Notes: generated by a model not told the origin, from the sequence alone. Counted from the first letter of the stretch, positions 1 to 7,839 are shown. The stretch is 64,000 nt of DNA from Fimbriimonadaceae bacterium (GCA_019454125.1 CP075365.1:1-64000), one strand, 5' to 3'. Numbers and translations: made by a program.

Positions 1-150
1 AGCCCCACGGGTAAGGCGGCAAACGCAAAAAAGCCGCAAATGGCAAACGCGAAACACATCATGGCATAGTGGTTAGGTCGATCCATAAACGTCAGTAAAA
101 TAACACCGCCAGTGGCCAGCCAGAAGGAGACTTTGAAGATCTCCAGATAT
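1..150 (-). other. Eukaryote-like exon fragment of an SLC49/FLVCR-type MFS transporter (partial)
   Basis: The minus strand is open from about 160 to the window edge. It encodes two hydrophobic helices, with key stretches FKVSFWLATGGVILLTF and CGFFAFAALPVG. The ending LPVG(L) resembles the conserved loop of metazoan FLVCR/MFSD7 (SLC49) transporters; that similarity is from memory, not from a search. At 151-152 the minus strand reads ...CTGACAG just before the exon-like part, which would serve as a 3' splice acceptor. Codon use is far less GC-rich than in the genes after 800. I infer foreign (animal) DNA joined to the contig end. A bacterial MFS fragment remains possible. Confidence 0.4.
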
Positions 151-210
151 CTGTCAGCACAGCAGTCGGGCACAGCCAATGTAAAATGGAATGACAGACA
201 CTCTTTTCAG

Positions 211-414
211 TTGCCCCACCCCACCCTCGTCTCCGTCGCCCACAGTTCTCCTCCTCCCCCACCTCAATTCCGTTGCCCACAGTTCTCCTCCTGCCCCACC
301 TCAATTCCGTTGCCCACAGTTCTCCTCCTCCCCCACCTCGATTCCATTTGCCCACAGTTCTCCTCCCCCCCCCCCCCGATTCCCCTTTGCCCCACACCCC
401 CCCCCCCCCCCCCC
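211..414. repeat. C-rich minisatellite, 37-40 bp unit, with long C homopolymers
   Basis: The unit starting CCCACAGTTCTCCTCC recurs at 239, 276, 313 and 351, and a decayed copy starts at 391. Spacing is 37, 37, 38 and 40 bases. The growth of the unit comes from lengthening C runs: 13 C at 365-377 and 18 C at 397-414. All apparent open frames across it are low-complexity products of the repeat. This kind of array is typical of eukaryotic introns and is a common point of assembly slippage or chimerism. Confidence 0.85.
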
Positions 415-585
415 TTTCGAGAGCTCAAACAAAATATGTTTGCGACCGGGCTCCCTTCCGATGGTGCCATCCAGATTGCCAAAGAAAAACTCAACGCGGA
501 TCCGATTTGTCCCTCCGGGTGCATTATGTCCACAATGACATAGACCTTCTGTAAACGTGTTGCCGTCAATCCTAACCGATGTTGG

Positions 586-777
586 ATGTACTACCACGAC
601 TTTACCGCCTACACCTGCTCGGGCCAAACGTACTATAACTGCAACGGCTACGTTTGGGAGACGGCTGAAGAGTCTTGTCTGTGCAGCATTCCGCCTCAAG
701 ACAATTTACCAACCGGTTGCGTTCCTCCGGTTCCTCCGGGCTATAAATTCTGCGTGCCTAATGGCGGCGGAAGTTAA
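586..777 (+). CDS. Small cysteine-rich protein, possibly the 3' remnant of a secreted protein
   Basis: This is a 63-residue frame rich in Tyr and Cys (CSGQTYYNCNGYVW, then CLC and a Pro/Cys tail ending VPPGYKFCVPNGGGS). It has no signal peptide and no clear ribosome site at the ATG. The same frame can be read further upstream to a stop at 541-543, so the ATG may be internal to a longer gene whose 5' part was lost near the foreign-looking repeat. It overlaps the start of the next membrane protein by 17 bases. I do not recognise a family. It could also be non-coding. Confidence 0.35.
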   Translation: MYYHDFTAYTCSGQTYYNCNGYVWETAEESCLCSIPPQDNLPTGCVPPVPPGYKFCVPNGGGS

Positions 778-1243
778 GGGCAAGTCGATTGAAGTCCCCT
801 TCCTGGACCGGTCTCTTGCTGGACTGTTGGGAGGGTTTCTCGGGGGCTGGCTCGTCGACGTCCTATCGAGGGCGACCCTTGGCCCGCTTCGCATGGCCTC
901 GCTCTCCATCGCCTCGGGAATCCGGCCTCCCTGGATTTATAGTCCCGGCCATTGGACGACCCTCGATTTGGCACCCTCTTCATACGTGCTCGTCGCTCTG
1001 ACCTCGGTCGCTTCAATTGTCGTGCTGGAGTTCGGTTTGCGACGCGCGTTCCCTGCCACCGCTATCGGCTTGGGACTGCTATGTCTTGTGCTTACGGCAA
1101 CCGCGGGCTATTTAGCGTACATCCTCCACTTACCGTTCTGGATCGACTTCTTGTGGAACTTGTTCGAACGGACCCTGGCGCTGTCCTTAGCGTGCCTTGG
1201 CGCATTTAGCGTCCAGACCCTGGTCAGGAGAATTTGGTATTGA
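761..1243 (+). CDS. Hypothetical integral membrane protein (160 aa)
   Basis: About four hydrophobic segments can be seen: one near residues 20-35 (LAGLLGGFLGGWLVDVL), one near 70-90, one near 95-115 and one near 120-145. An amphipathic end finishes LVRRIWY. The frame is open much further upstream, but that part has no hydrophobic pattern and overlaps another frame, so I chose the ATG at 761. Its TGA overlaps the TTG start of the pseudopilin gene, so the two are probably translated together. No recognised domain. A role next to the pseudopilin, such as in secretion or the envelope, is only a guess. Confidence 0.6.
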   Translation: MAAEVKGKSIEVPFLDRSLAGLLGGFLGGWLVDVLSRATLGPLRMASLSIASGIRPPWIYSPGHWTTLDLAPSSYVLVALTSVASIVVLEFGLRRAFPATAIGLGLLCLVLTATAGYLAYILHLPFWIDFLWNLFERTLALSLACLGAFSVQTLVRRIWY

Positions 1244-1851
1244 GAAAGGCTCTAAGCTTCGTCGAGGTCTTGGTGGTGATCGCCTTGCTTGCGGTCCTTG
1301 TCGCCATCATCTACCCTGTCTTTGGCAACTCGAGACGAGGGGCCCGGGAGACGAACTGCGTCAGCAACTTGCGGCAGCTCTATGCTGCTTGGGCCCTATA
1401 CGTCGATGCAAACGAGGGCCGGCTTCCGAGCAACATGGCTCAGTTTGTCGGCGAGAGCGCAAAGCCCGTAGCCCTTTGCCCTTCCGACCCGTTAGGCGGT
1501 GCTAACACGGAGTCCTCGAAAGCGCTTCAGAGCCCCGTCTCTTACTTCTACGTGCCGACACAGGACTACTTCCTAAACGCGATAGCCGCCGCCGATCCCA
1601 ATCACGGCATCCTGGTCGATCTCATGCACGGGGAGCGGAAGAAAGTGGTCAAGGATCCATTTCTGGATACGAAGGGTCTCGTCTTTCGTGGGCTCTTGGA
1701 CGGCTCCGTCCACCGCGCCCGCGTCGACCATATGTGCCTCAATACTGCCCGAGGAGAAGTCGTGGCGCGACCCCATTGGACCATCTTCACCGACGCCCTT
1801 CCGTGTCCTGAACCGTGGTGCCTAGCCGGTTCCACACCCTGCTCGCGCTGA
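1240..1851 (+). CDS. Type II/IV pseudopilin-like protein (prepilin-type N-terminus, H-X9-DG-like C-terminus)
   Basis: The N-terminus carries a class III signal: a short basic leader (LRKA) followed by LSFVEVLVVIALLAVLVAII, with Glu at +5 if cleavage is after Ala. The usual Gly at -1 is replaced. Further on, NCVSNLRQLYAAWALYVDA and FRGLLDGSVHRARVDHM are typical of the DUF1559-like pseudopilins that are numerous in Armatimonadota and Planctomycetes. I prefer the TTG at 1240, which overlaps the previous stop and has GGAG about 9 bases upstream; a TTG at 1234 is also in frame. The protein is expected to be cleaved by a prepilin peptidase and assembled or anchored at the inner membrane. Confidence 0.8.
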   Translation: MRKALSFVEVLVVIALLAVLVAIIYPVFGNSRRGARETNCVSNLRQLYAAWALYVDANEGRLPSNMAQFVGESAKPVALCPSDPLGGANTESSKALQSPVSYFYVPTQDYFLNAIAAADPNHGILVDLMHGERKKVVKDPFLDTKGLVFRGLLDGSVHRARVDHMCLNTARGEVVARPHWTIFTDALPCPEPWCLAGSTPCSR

Positions 1852-1863
1852 CGCCGCCCGTAG

Positions 1864-1979
1864 TCGCAGGCTGTCCGCAGGTCGGCGGCAGCCGACCGAA
1901 GGATCCCTGCGCTTATGCGACCGCTCGGACTCCGCAGGTATCGACCCATCGCTGCCGCACGGGCGGACAGCCTGCGCCC
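1864..1979. repeat. Palindromic intergenic repeat, copy 1
   Basis: CGCAGGCTGTCCGC at 1865-1878 is exactly complementary to 1963-1976. An inner hairpin pairs 1880-1886 (GGTCGGC) with 1891-1897. The element fills the gap between the convergent pseudopilin and hmgA genes. Related sequence occurs at 6126-6221 and 7745-7822, so it belongs to a dispersed REP/MITE-like family. It may also help end transcription on both sides. Confidence 0.75.
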
Positions 1980-1984
1980 ACGGG

Positions 1985-3142
1985 TCACCGCGTCTGCCAG
2001 CTCTTCCAATAGTCCGGGTCTTCGATCGCCACCGCGTCCTCGGTCATGTAGAGCGGGTGGAAGGTGTCGAGCATGACGGCGAGCTCCTCGGTCTTGGTAT
2101 GGCCGATGCTGCGCTCGACCGCGCCGGGCTGGGGGCCGTGGGGGATGCCGAGCGGGTGCATGGTGATCGAGCCCTCCTCGATGCCCTTGCGCGAGCCGAA
2201 CTTGTCGTTGCAGTAGTAGAGCACCTCGTCGCTGTCCACGTTCGAGTGGTTGTAGGGGATGACGATCGCCTCCGGGTGGAAGTCCAGCATGCGCGGGCAG
2301 AAGGAGCAGACGACGAAGTTGTGCCCGGCGAAGGTCTGGTGGATCGGCGGCGGTAGGTGGAGCTTGCCCGTGATCGGCTGGAAGTCCAGGATGTTGAACG
2401 TCCACGGGTAGACGTAGCCGTCCCAGCCCACGATGTCGAACGGGTGGAACTTGTAGTGGTACTTCGTGTACCGCCCGCGCGCCTTGACCACCACGTAGTA
2501 GTCGCCCGCCTCGTCGTACGTCTTCAGCTCGACCGGCGGATGGATGTCGCGCTCGCTGTAGGGCGCCTCCTCGAGGAGCTGGCCGTACTGGTTGCGGTAG
2601 TTCTTGGGGATCGTGACCGGCCCGTAGCTCTCGATCGTGAGCATGCGCACGGGCAGGCTGTCGAAGCGCAGCCGCCAGATCGTGCCGCGCGGGATGACGA
2701 TATAGTCGCCCGGTTTGAACGGCACGTCGCCGTACATCGACTCCAGCACGCCGCTGCCGTCGTGGATGAAGAGCACCTCGTCCGCCTGGGCGTTTTTGAA
2801 GAAGTCCTGCATCTGCTCGGCGACCAGGGCCTGGTTCCAGACGCAGTCGTTGTTGCCCATGAGCGGGATGCGCCCGGTGATGGCGTCGCCGCACGGCTTC
2901 AGCCGCGCGGTCTTGAAGTGCCGGTGCCGCAAGGCCTCGTCCTTGACGTAGCGCGGCTCGACCGGCCCCATGTCCTCCCACCCCGCGACCTCCGTCGGCA
3001 GGTTGATGTGGTACATGGTCGACATCATGTCGCTGAACCCGTGGGTGCTGAAGAGCTGCTCGGAGTAGAGCGAGCCGTCGGGCTTGCGGAACTGCACGTG
3101 CTTCTTGGCCGGAAGCTGGCCGAGTCGGTGATATCGCGGCAT
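1985..3142 (-). CDS. hmgA: Homogentisate 1,2-dioxygenase
   Basis: This Fe(II) enzyme opens the ring of homogentisate to maleylacetoacetate in tyrosine/phenylalanine breakdown. At 385 residues it is of the shorter bacterial type (the animal and proteobacterial form is about 440). Likely iron ligands are His299 and the acidic Asp305/Glu306 in PYNHSNVDSDEVLYY, and His335 in LGIPHGPQPG. GRIPLMGNNDCVWNQ and FIHDGSGVLES are typical cupin-fold stretches. No other genes of the pathway are adjacent, so it stands alone here. The ATG at 3142 follows a -10-like TAGAAT by 9 bases, so the mRNA may have almost no leader. Confidence 0.92.
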   Translation of the reverse strand: MPRYHRLGQLPAKKHVQFRKPDGSLYSEQLFSTHGFSDMMSTMYHINLPTEVAGWEDMGPVEPRYVKDEALRHRHFKTARLKPCGDAITGRIPLMGNNDCVWNQALVAEQMQDFFKNAQADEVLFIHDGSGVLESMYGDVPFKPGDYIVIPRGTIWRLRFDSLPVRMLTIESYGPVTIPKNYRNQYGQLLEEAPYSERDIHPPVELKTYDEAGDYYVVVKARGRYTKYHYKFHPFDIVGWDGYVYPWTFNILDFQPITGKLHLPPPIHQTFAGHNFVVCSFCPRMLDFHPEAIVIPYNHSNVDSDEVLYYCNDKFGSRKGIEEGSITMHPLGIPHGPQPGAVERSIGHTKTEELAVMLDTFHPLYMTEDAVAIEDPDYWKSWQTR

Positions 3143-3151
3143 CTTGGCTCT

Positions 3152-3157
3152 ATTCTA
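3152..3157 (-). promoter_or_regulatory. -10 box for hmgA (near-leaderless)
   Basis: On the minus strand TAGAAT lies 9 bases before the hmgA ATG, with no purine-rich ribosome site between them. It fits the short-leader promoter pattern seen at many genes in this window. Confidence 0.45.
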
Positions 3158-3320
3158 CGCTTAGCGCGCATTCCCCTGGGCAGTGCCGTGGGTGTTCACC
3201 GAACAGGGGGTGGCGGGGCACTACCATCCCGCCACCCTGGCCACCTGCCCCGTCGAATCACCTCCGAAAACCAATGGAACGCTCGACAAGAGGGCAAGTT
3301 GGCGGTATCTTGACCGTGGT

Positions 3321-4113
3321 ATGAGAATGGTTCTGTTTCTGGCTGCGATGCTTCCCGGAGCGGTCTTGGCAGGGGCAAGGGTCGAGGTTTTTCTGTGCAG
3401 CAACCGTTCTATTGGAGTGGCACAAACTGCCGAGCCAATGCAGATGCCGTCATAGAAGGGATTGGCACACAGGGCTTTACCGAGATCCGACTGTATGTGA
3501 ACGGCGAAGAGGTGGAAAGAAACACGTGCGAACCAGGGCTACCTTTCCTCCAGCACGTTTCGGTTGGGGACATGATTGACTCGACGCACTTCACCGACGG
3601 AACTCTAGCATCGCTCAGAGCTGAAGCGGATGGAACTGACGGCCTTACATACCATTCAGCGACAAAAACGATGCCGAATGGGTTGCAGGAAACCCAATGT
3701 CCGGTGAAAGGTACAGGCCAATCTTGCCGCTTCGTCAGGCGGCTAACGGATCGGGACTGCCCCCCTTCAACACTGGTTCGATACCGATTAACTTGGCATT
3801 TCTCCAGTGCTGCCACACTGGAGAAACGAATCAGTTTGCAGAGGGCTTCCTTTTCCCGTATGGCAATGCGTACGCAGGAATTTCTGAGTTCCCTGAGAAT
3901 CAGGCACAGTGCGGATACATCGGAGGTGTGCTCCTCAATCTGTATCGTCCGCTCGCGCAGGCGTTCTTCTTGGCGTTAAAGCAGGGCTACAATGTCCACT
4001 ATGCGAGGCTTGCGGCTGAGACTGTGTTTGGCCCAAGCGTGGATATCGACGATCCTGTTCCCCAAGGACAGGAGCACCGACTTATAATTTGGGGCGATCA
4101 TGCCACAAAATAA
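3321..4113 (+). pseudogene. Secreted protein split by two frameshifts; C-terminal caspase-like look
   Basis: Three frames join into one product of about 264 residues. Frame A (3321-3392) gives a signal peptide, MVLFLAAMLPGAVLAGARVEV. Frame B (about 3393-3640) gives VQQPFYWSGTNCRANADAV and LYVNGEEVERNTCEPG. Frame C (to 4113) gives NLAFLQCCHTGETNQFAEGF and GYIGGVLLNLYRPLAQAFF. Both shifts equal one missing base; the first falls in the five-T run at 3388-3392. The CCHTGETN stretch after a hydrophobic strand recalls the catalytic Cys region of clan CD (caspase/CHAT-like) peptidases, but I could not find a clear partner His. It is either a decaying gene or a consensus error. Confidence 0.6.
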
Positions 4114-4173
4114 AAGGCGTGTACGAGGGCGTAGTAAGTTCAACCCCTAATCTCAGTTGGCATCGGTAACATC

Positions 4174-5001
4174 ATGAAACTCACAATGCTTGGCCTCGTT
4201 ATTGCCGCTCTGGCTTTAGCGGTGATCTTAAGAGTCGATTCAGCGGATGTCACCGCCGAAGAGGCGGCTTCCAGGTGCCGAGCACTACTGAAGAAGTTGA
4301 AAATTGAGGCGCCCACCGATGCGTACACTTGCCGTAAGTTGGACGGTGGCGACTTCTGGCACTGGCAGTGCTCAGTCGTTGGTGGGGGGCGGGACCTTTT
4401 CATCCTCGTAACACCGAAGGGCGACGTCGTTCGGATCAACGATGGGCAGCTGAGCTACGACATAGCCCGAAACGTGGGAGCTAACAAGAGCAAGGCATTT
4501 GAAAGCGAACTTGAGGCGGCTACCAGGCTCAGAGAAATTGTGGACGCCGTCCGTGGAGAGTGCCAAGTTCGTCGAACCGACTTCAAGTTCGTGCAGAATG
4601 GTTCTGGCGACCCACCAAGGCGAACCAAGACCTATGCGGCTTATGAGGGGCTGACAGCAGGTTATCCAGTCGTGTCTGACGTCAGCGTAGGATGCAGGAT
4701 CACGCTGTGCGCCCAGACAGGACGTTTCATTGATTTCCACCAGAGTTGGCAAGAACCCGATCATAGAGACCCCGCTCGGCTCAACCTAGACGAAGCAGCT
4801 GCTCGATCCGCTTTGGCTAAGGTAGCGAAAGGCAAGCATTGGGCTCAGATCACGCCAAAAGTTGGGTGGGCAAAGGGCTCTGGCGGCAGGTACCGATTGG
4901 CATGGCGTTTTGTCGACAAGGGGGATCTTGACGCCGGGCGACATCCGTCGCAGTACTTCATCGACGCCGAAACAGGTTCCCTCTTACGCCGCGATCTATA
5001 G
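4174..5001 (+). CDS. Secreted PepSY/YcdB-like protein
   Basis: This 275-residue protein begins with a signal peptide or anchor (MKLTMLGLVIAALALAVILR). It contains what looks like two PepSY-type units. In the second, GYPVVSDVSVGCRITLCAQ leads to a helix (LDEAAARSALAKVA) and then YRLAWRFVDKG and YFIDAETGSLLRRD, the strand pattern of the YcdB/PepSY group. Such modules usually regulate or inhibit exported proteases; the role here is unknown. The upstream neighbour is the broken secreted protein. The start is supported by the signal peptide, but the ribosome site is weak. Confidence 0.6.
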   Translation: MKLTMLGLVIAALALAVILRVDSADVTAEEAASRCRALLKKLKIEAPTDAYTCRKLDGGDFWHWQCSVVGGGRDLFILVTPKGDVVRINDGQLSYDIARNVGANKSKAFESELEAATRLREIVDAVRGECQVRRTDFKFVQNGSGDPPRRTKTYAAYEGLTAGYPVVSDVSVGCRITLCAQTGRFIDFHQSWQEPDHRDPARLNLDEAAARSALAKVAKGKHWAQITPKVGWAKGSGGRYRLAWRFVDKGDLDAGRHPSQYFIDAETGSLLRRDL

Positions 5002-5044
5002 CGGCAGGTGGCATGCTCTTCTGGGTGGCTTCATCATGAGGGTT

Positions 5045-5297
5045 GGGTGGCATGGTTATGGCCCTCGCTGGGCGCTGGGTGAAGCCCACTGACGCCCGGA
5101 CCATAGCCATGGGCTCTCACCCCGTCGGAGCCGCCGCAACCATCGCCTCAGCCCAGCCCCTCTGACCACTCATGATAAACATCTTCCGGCGGCTAACAGC
5201 TCAGCCACGCGAGTGAAAGGGCTTGTCCCATGGCTATGACCCTTGTCCGTCCTTGATGTTTGACCGCCGCCACGGACGGGTCATAACCATGCCACCC
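5045..5297. repeat. Nested inverted repeats (MITE-like), 253 bp
   Basis: GGGTGGCATGGTTATG at 5045-5060 is perfectly complementary to 5282-5297. Inside, CATAGCCATGGG at 5102-5113 pairs with 5227-5238. The two arm pairs also resemble each other (CATGG-TATG core). No open frame or transposase lies between them. This fills most of the gene-free stretch 5002-5443. Confidence 0.7.
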
Positions 5298-5310
5298 GTA
5301 GGGCGCATTT

Positions 5311-5415
5311 CCCCTCAGGGGTCTTCGAGGCCTCTTGCAGGCCTCTTCGAGGCCCCTTAAGCGGGTTAAGAGGCCTTAAAGAGGCCTGATTAACCTCTCG
5401 AAGGCCCCTGAGGGG
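5311..5415. repeat. Long imperfect hairpin rich in GAGGCC motifs
   Basis: CCCCTCAGGGGTCTTCGAG at 5311-5329 pairs with 5397-5415 with one mismatch. The loop is packed with GAGGCC/GGCCTC words that can pair in several ways, plus TTAAG copies. It directly precedes the next gene and could act as a terminator, an mRNA stabiliser or part of a mobile repeat. Confidence 0.65.
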
Positions 5416-5443
5416 CGGACGGGGGGTGGCCGATAACTGTCGT

Positions 5444-6109
5444 ATGGCGCGGGCGCGGCCGGGGGTGTTGTTCGACTCGGTGCGGGGGCGGTTGGACCAG
5501 GTGGTCGTGGTGCAGACCCGCACGGGGCTTGGGGTGCGGCGGCGGCCGGTCTTCCGCAAGGTGCTGACCCCGGCGCAGCAGGCGGGGCGCGACCGGCTCC
5601 GGGTCGCGGCGGCGCTGTGGCACGAGCTGGAGCCCGCCGAGGTGGACGCCTGGCGCGACTACGCCGCGCAGGTCCGCCGCCGCCAGTCCACGACCCTCGT
5701 GGAGTACTCGCCCATCGCCTACAACGCCTTCACGATGCTCACCACCAAGTGGCTCCAGCTCAACGGCGGCGGCGACCCGCCCCGCACCCCGCCGATGGAC
5801 GACTTCATCTTCGAGCAACCGAAGCTGACGGTCGAGGCGGTCGAGGGAGGCGTCCGGTTCACGGCCGACTCGCCGACCGGGCCGGGCGAGGTGGCGGAGC
5901 TCATGCTGCAGCCGCTGGCCAACGTCAACCGCCGCCCCGGCAACCAGTACGTCGCCGCCGCCTTCACGCCCTTCCCGCCCGGCCAGCCCACCTATGACCT
6001 CCCTCTACCCCCCGGTGCTTACGCCTTCGCCTCGCGTTACGCCCGCGTGGCGACGGGCGAGCAAGCGGGTTTGGGGGTGGTGGGCAAGGTCGAGCTCCAA
6101 GGCACCTAG
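5444..6109 (+). CDS. Hypothetical protein (221 aa)
   Basis: I do not recognise the family. The N-terminal half has an Arg-rich strand region (VRGRLDQVVVVQTRTGLGVRR) followed by helices with LTPAQQAGRDRLRVAAALWH and EVDAWRDYAA. That order recalls short phage- or repeat-associated proteins whose second part counts samples or residues, for example DUF6266-like, but this is weak. The C-terminal half is beta-rich (VEGGVRFTADSPTGPGEVAE, YVAAAFTPF). A GTG at 5426 is in frame, but the ATG at 5444 gives the better N-terminus and follows GATAAC. The gene sits between repeat elements. Confidence 0.6.
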   Translation: MARARPGVLFDSVRGRLDQVVVVQTRTGLGVRRRPVFRKVLTPAQQAGRDRLRVAAALWHELEPAEVDAWRDYAAQVRRRQSTTLVEYSPIAYNAFTMLTTKWLQLNGGGDPPRTPPMDDFIFEQPKLTVEAVEGGVRFTADSPTGPGEVAELMLQPLANVNRRPGNQYVAAAFTPFPPGQPTYDLPLPPGAYAFASRYARVATGEQAGLGVVGKVELQGT

Positions 6110-6125
6110 GCAATAGCAAGGCGAT

Positions 6126-6221
6126 GGGCGCAGGCTGTCCGGAGGTCGGCGGCGCTAGCCGGTCGAAGGGTCCCTGCGCCGGCGCGGCCGTGCGGTCTCA
6201 CCGCAGGGATCGGCCTGCGCC
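6126..6221. repeat. Palindromic intergenic repeat, copy 2
   Basis: GGGCGCAGGC at 6126-6135 is matched by its complement at the right end (6212-6221). TGCGGTCTCACCGCA at 6191-6205 is an inner hairpin and is shared almost exactly with the copy at 7745-7822. The left part shares CGCAGGCTGTCCG and GGTCGGCGGC with copy 1 at 1864. Confidence 0.7.
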
Positions 6222-6285
6222 CCTCAAGAGTGGGGCTGTGGGCCGGAGACAAGGGCGCGGGCCCACGTCAGGGACAATAGCGCCC

Positions 6286-7734
6286 GTGGACGGCCTAGCG
6301 GGAATCAACGGCGCGCTGCTCGTGGCGGGCATGTTCCTGCTGCTCTGCGTCCTCGCGAGCAAGGCCTCGACAAAGCTGGGCGTCCCCGCGCTCGTGGTGT
6401 TCTTGGCGCTGGGCATGCTCGCGGGCAGCGACGGCCCCGGGCGCATCCCCTTCGACAACTTCGAGATCGCGTCCTACGTGGGGAGCGTCGCCCTCGCCTT
6501 CATCCTCTTCTCCGGGGGCCTTGACTCGAACTGGACGGACTTGCGCCGGGTAGCCCGTCCCGGGCTGCTGCTCGCGACGCTCGGGGTCCTCGTCACGGCG
6601 GGCCTCGTCGGACTCTTCGCGCACTTCTTCCTGGGGTTGCCGATCACCCTCGGCCTCCTGCTGGGCGCCGTCGTCTCCTCAACCGACGCCGCAGCCATAT
6701 TCGGGGTCTTGAGGGGCTCTGGCTTTCGGCTCAAGCACCGGATCACGCCGCTGCTTGAGTTCGAGTCCGGCGCGAACGACGCACTGGCCGTGTTCCTGGT
6801 CGTGGCCCTCACCCAGGTCGCGGTCGACCCGAACGCGACCGCTTGGGGAATGATTCCGAGCCTCCTCGTCCAGATGCCCCTTGGCGCGGCGATCGGCTAT
6901 GTGGTCGGCCTTGGCGCGGTCTGGGCGATCAATCGTATCCGGCTGGAATACGACGGGCTCTACCCGGTGGTGACCGTTGCGGCGGCGTGCCTGGCCTTCG
7001 GCGGCGCGGGGGCGCTGGGCGGCAACCCGTTCCTCAGCGTCTACGTCGCAGGGGTCGCCTTGGGCAGCCGCACCTTTGTCCACCGCATCTCGTTGCGGCA
7101 GTTCCACGACGCGGCGGGCTGGCTCATGCAGATCGTGATGTTCGTCCTCCTCGGTCTGCTTTCTTTTCCCAGCCAACTGCCGCCGGTGGCTTTGTCCGCC
7201 TTGGCCCTCTCGCTGTTCTTGATCTTCGTGGCCAGGCCCGTGGCGGTGGCCGCCTCGCTCGCGCCGTTTCGGATCGCGCGTCGGGCACAGGTCTTCGTCG
7301 CTTGGGCGGGGCTGCGCGGGGCCGTGCCGATCGTGCTCGCCACGATCCCCGTGGTTCGGGGCGTCCCGAACGCGGTCCACCTCTTCCACCTGGTCTTCTT
7401 TATCGTCCTGACCTCGGTGCTGCTGCAGGGCACGCTCCTGCGCCCTCTCGCGAGGGCCCTGCGCGTGCTCTCGCCCATAGGGCGCGAACCCGCTGAGGAC
7501 ATGCGCGAGGTCGGCGGCAAGAACCTGCTGGAGACGACCGTCGCGCCAGGCTCGCCCGCCGACGGGAGCCAGGTCGTGGAACTGCGGATGCCGCCGACCG
7601 CCCTGCTCGTCCTCCTCACCCGCGACGGCCGCTCGTACGTGCCGCGCGGGTCGACCGTCCTCGCCGCAGGCGACCGCATCCTCATCGCCACCCGCCGCGA
7701 CGACGAGGACGAAATCCTGGCGCGATTCGGTTGA
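6286..7734 (+). CDS. nhaP2: CPA1-family K+(Na+)/H+ antiporter with C-terminal RCK_C domain
   Basis: This 482-residue inner-membrane exchanger has about 12-13 helices followed by a cytoplasmic TrkA-C/RCK_C domain at about residues 400-482 (QVVELRMPPTALLVLLTRDG, then LAAGDRILIAT). The family signature is seen in GAVVSSTDAAAIFGVL and EFESGANDALAVFL, the ion-binding region of NhaP2/CvrA transporters. The open frame continues upstream through a palindromic repeat, so I chose the GTG at 6286. It begins the hydrophobic domain and sits 7 bases after GACAAT (6273-6278), a possible -10 box. Expected role: K+ or Na+ efflux in pH and osmotic balance. Confidence 0.85.
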   Translation: MDGLAGINGALLVAGMFLLLCVLASKASTKLGVPALVVFLALGMLAGSDGPGRIPFDNFEIASYVGSVALAFILFSGGLDSNWTDLRRVARPGLLLATLGVLVTAGLVGLFAHFFLGLPITLGLLLGAVVSSTDAAAIFGVLRGSGFRLKHRITPLLEFESGANDALAVFLVVALTQVAVDPNATAWGMIPSLLVQMPLGAAIGYVVGLGAVWAINRIRLEYDGLYPVVTVAAACLAFGGAGALGGNPFLSVYVAGVALGSRTFVHRISLRQFHDAAGWLMQIVMFVLLGLLSFPSQLPPVALSALALSLFLIFVARPVAVAASLAPFRIARRAQVFVAWAGLRGAVPIVLATIPVVRGVPNAVHLFHLVFFIVLTSVLLQGTLLRPLARALRVLSPIGREPAEDMREVGGKNLLETTVAPGSPADGSQVVELRMPPTALLVLLTRDGRSYVPRGSTVLAAGDRILIATRRDDEDEILARFG

Positions 7735-7744
7735 GGGGCCGTTG

Positions 7745-7822
7745 TCGGTCGGCGCAGGCGGCCGTGCGGTCTCACCGCAGGTTGTCGGCCCATCGCGGGT
7801 ACACGGGCCGACGGCCTGCGGC
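7745..7822. repeat. Palindromic intergenic repeat, copy 3
   Basis: Left GTCGGCGCAGGC is partly complementary to the right end GCCTGCGGC. Two inner hairpins are present: TGCGGTCTCACCGCA (7765-7779), and GTCGGCCC at 7784-7791 paired with 7805-7812. The element lies between the convergent antiporter and acetyltransferase genes. Confidence 0.7.
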
Positions 7823-7839
7823 TATGGGTGGCGGGCGGG

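Noticed and set aside
211-414. 37-bp repeats as a CRISPR array
   Set aside because: The units follow each other with no unique spacers, and no cas gene is present. It is a simple minisatellite.
2357-3313. A 318-residue plus-strand frame opposite hmgA
   Set aside because: It is the low-complexity shadow of the hmgA coding strand, rich in Val/Asp/Arg, without domain signs.
6124-6285. N-terminal extension of the antiporter
   Set aside because: This part is translated from a palindromic repeat and is not hydrophobic. The GTG at 6286 starts the membrane domain.
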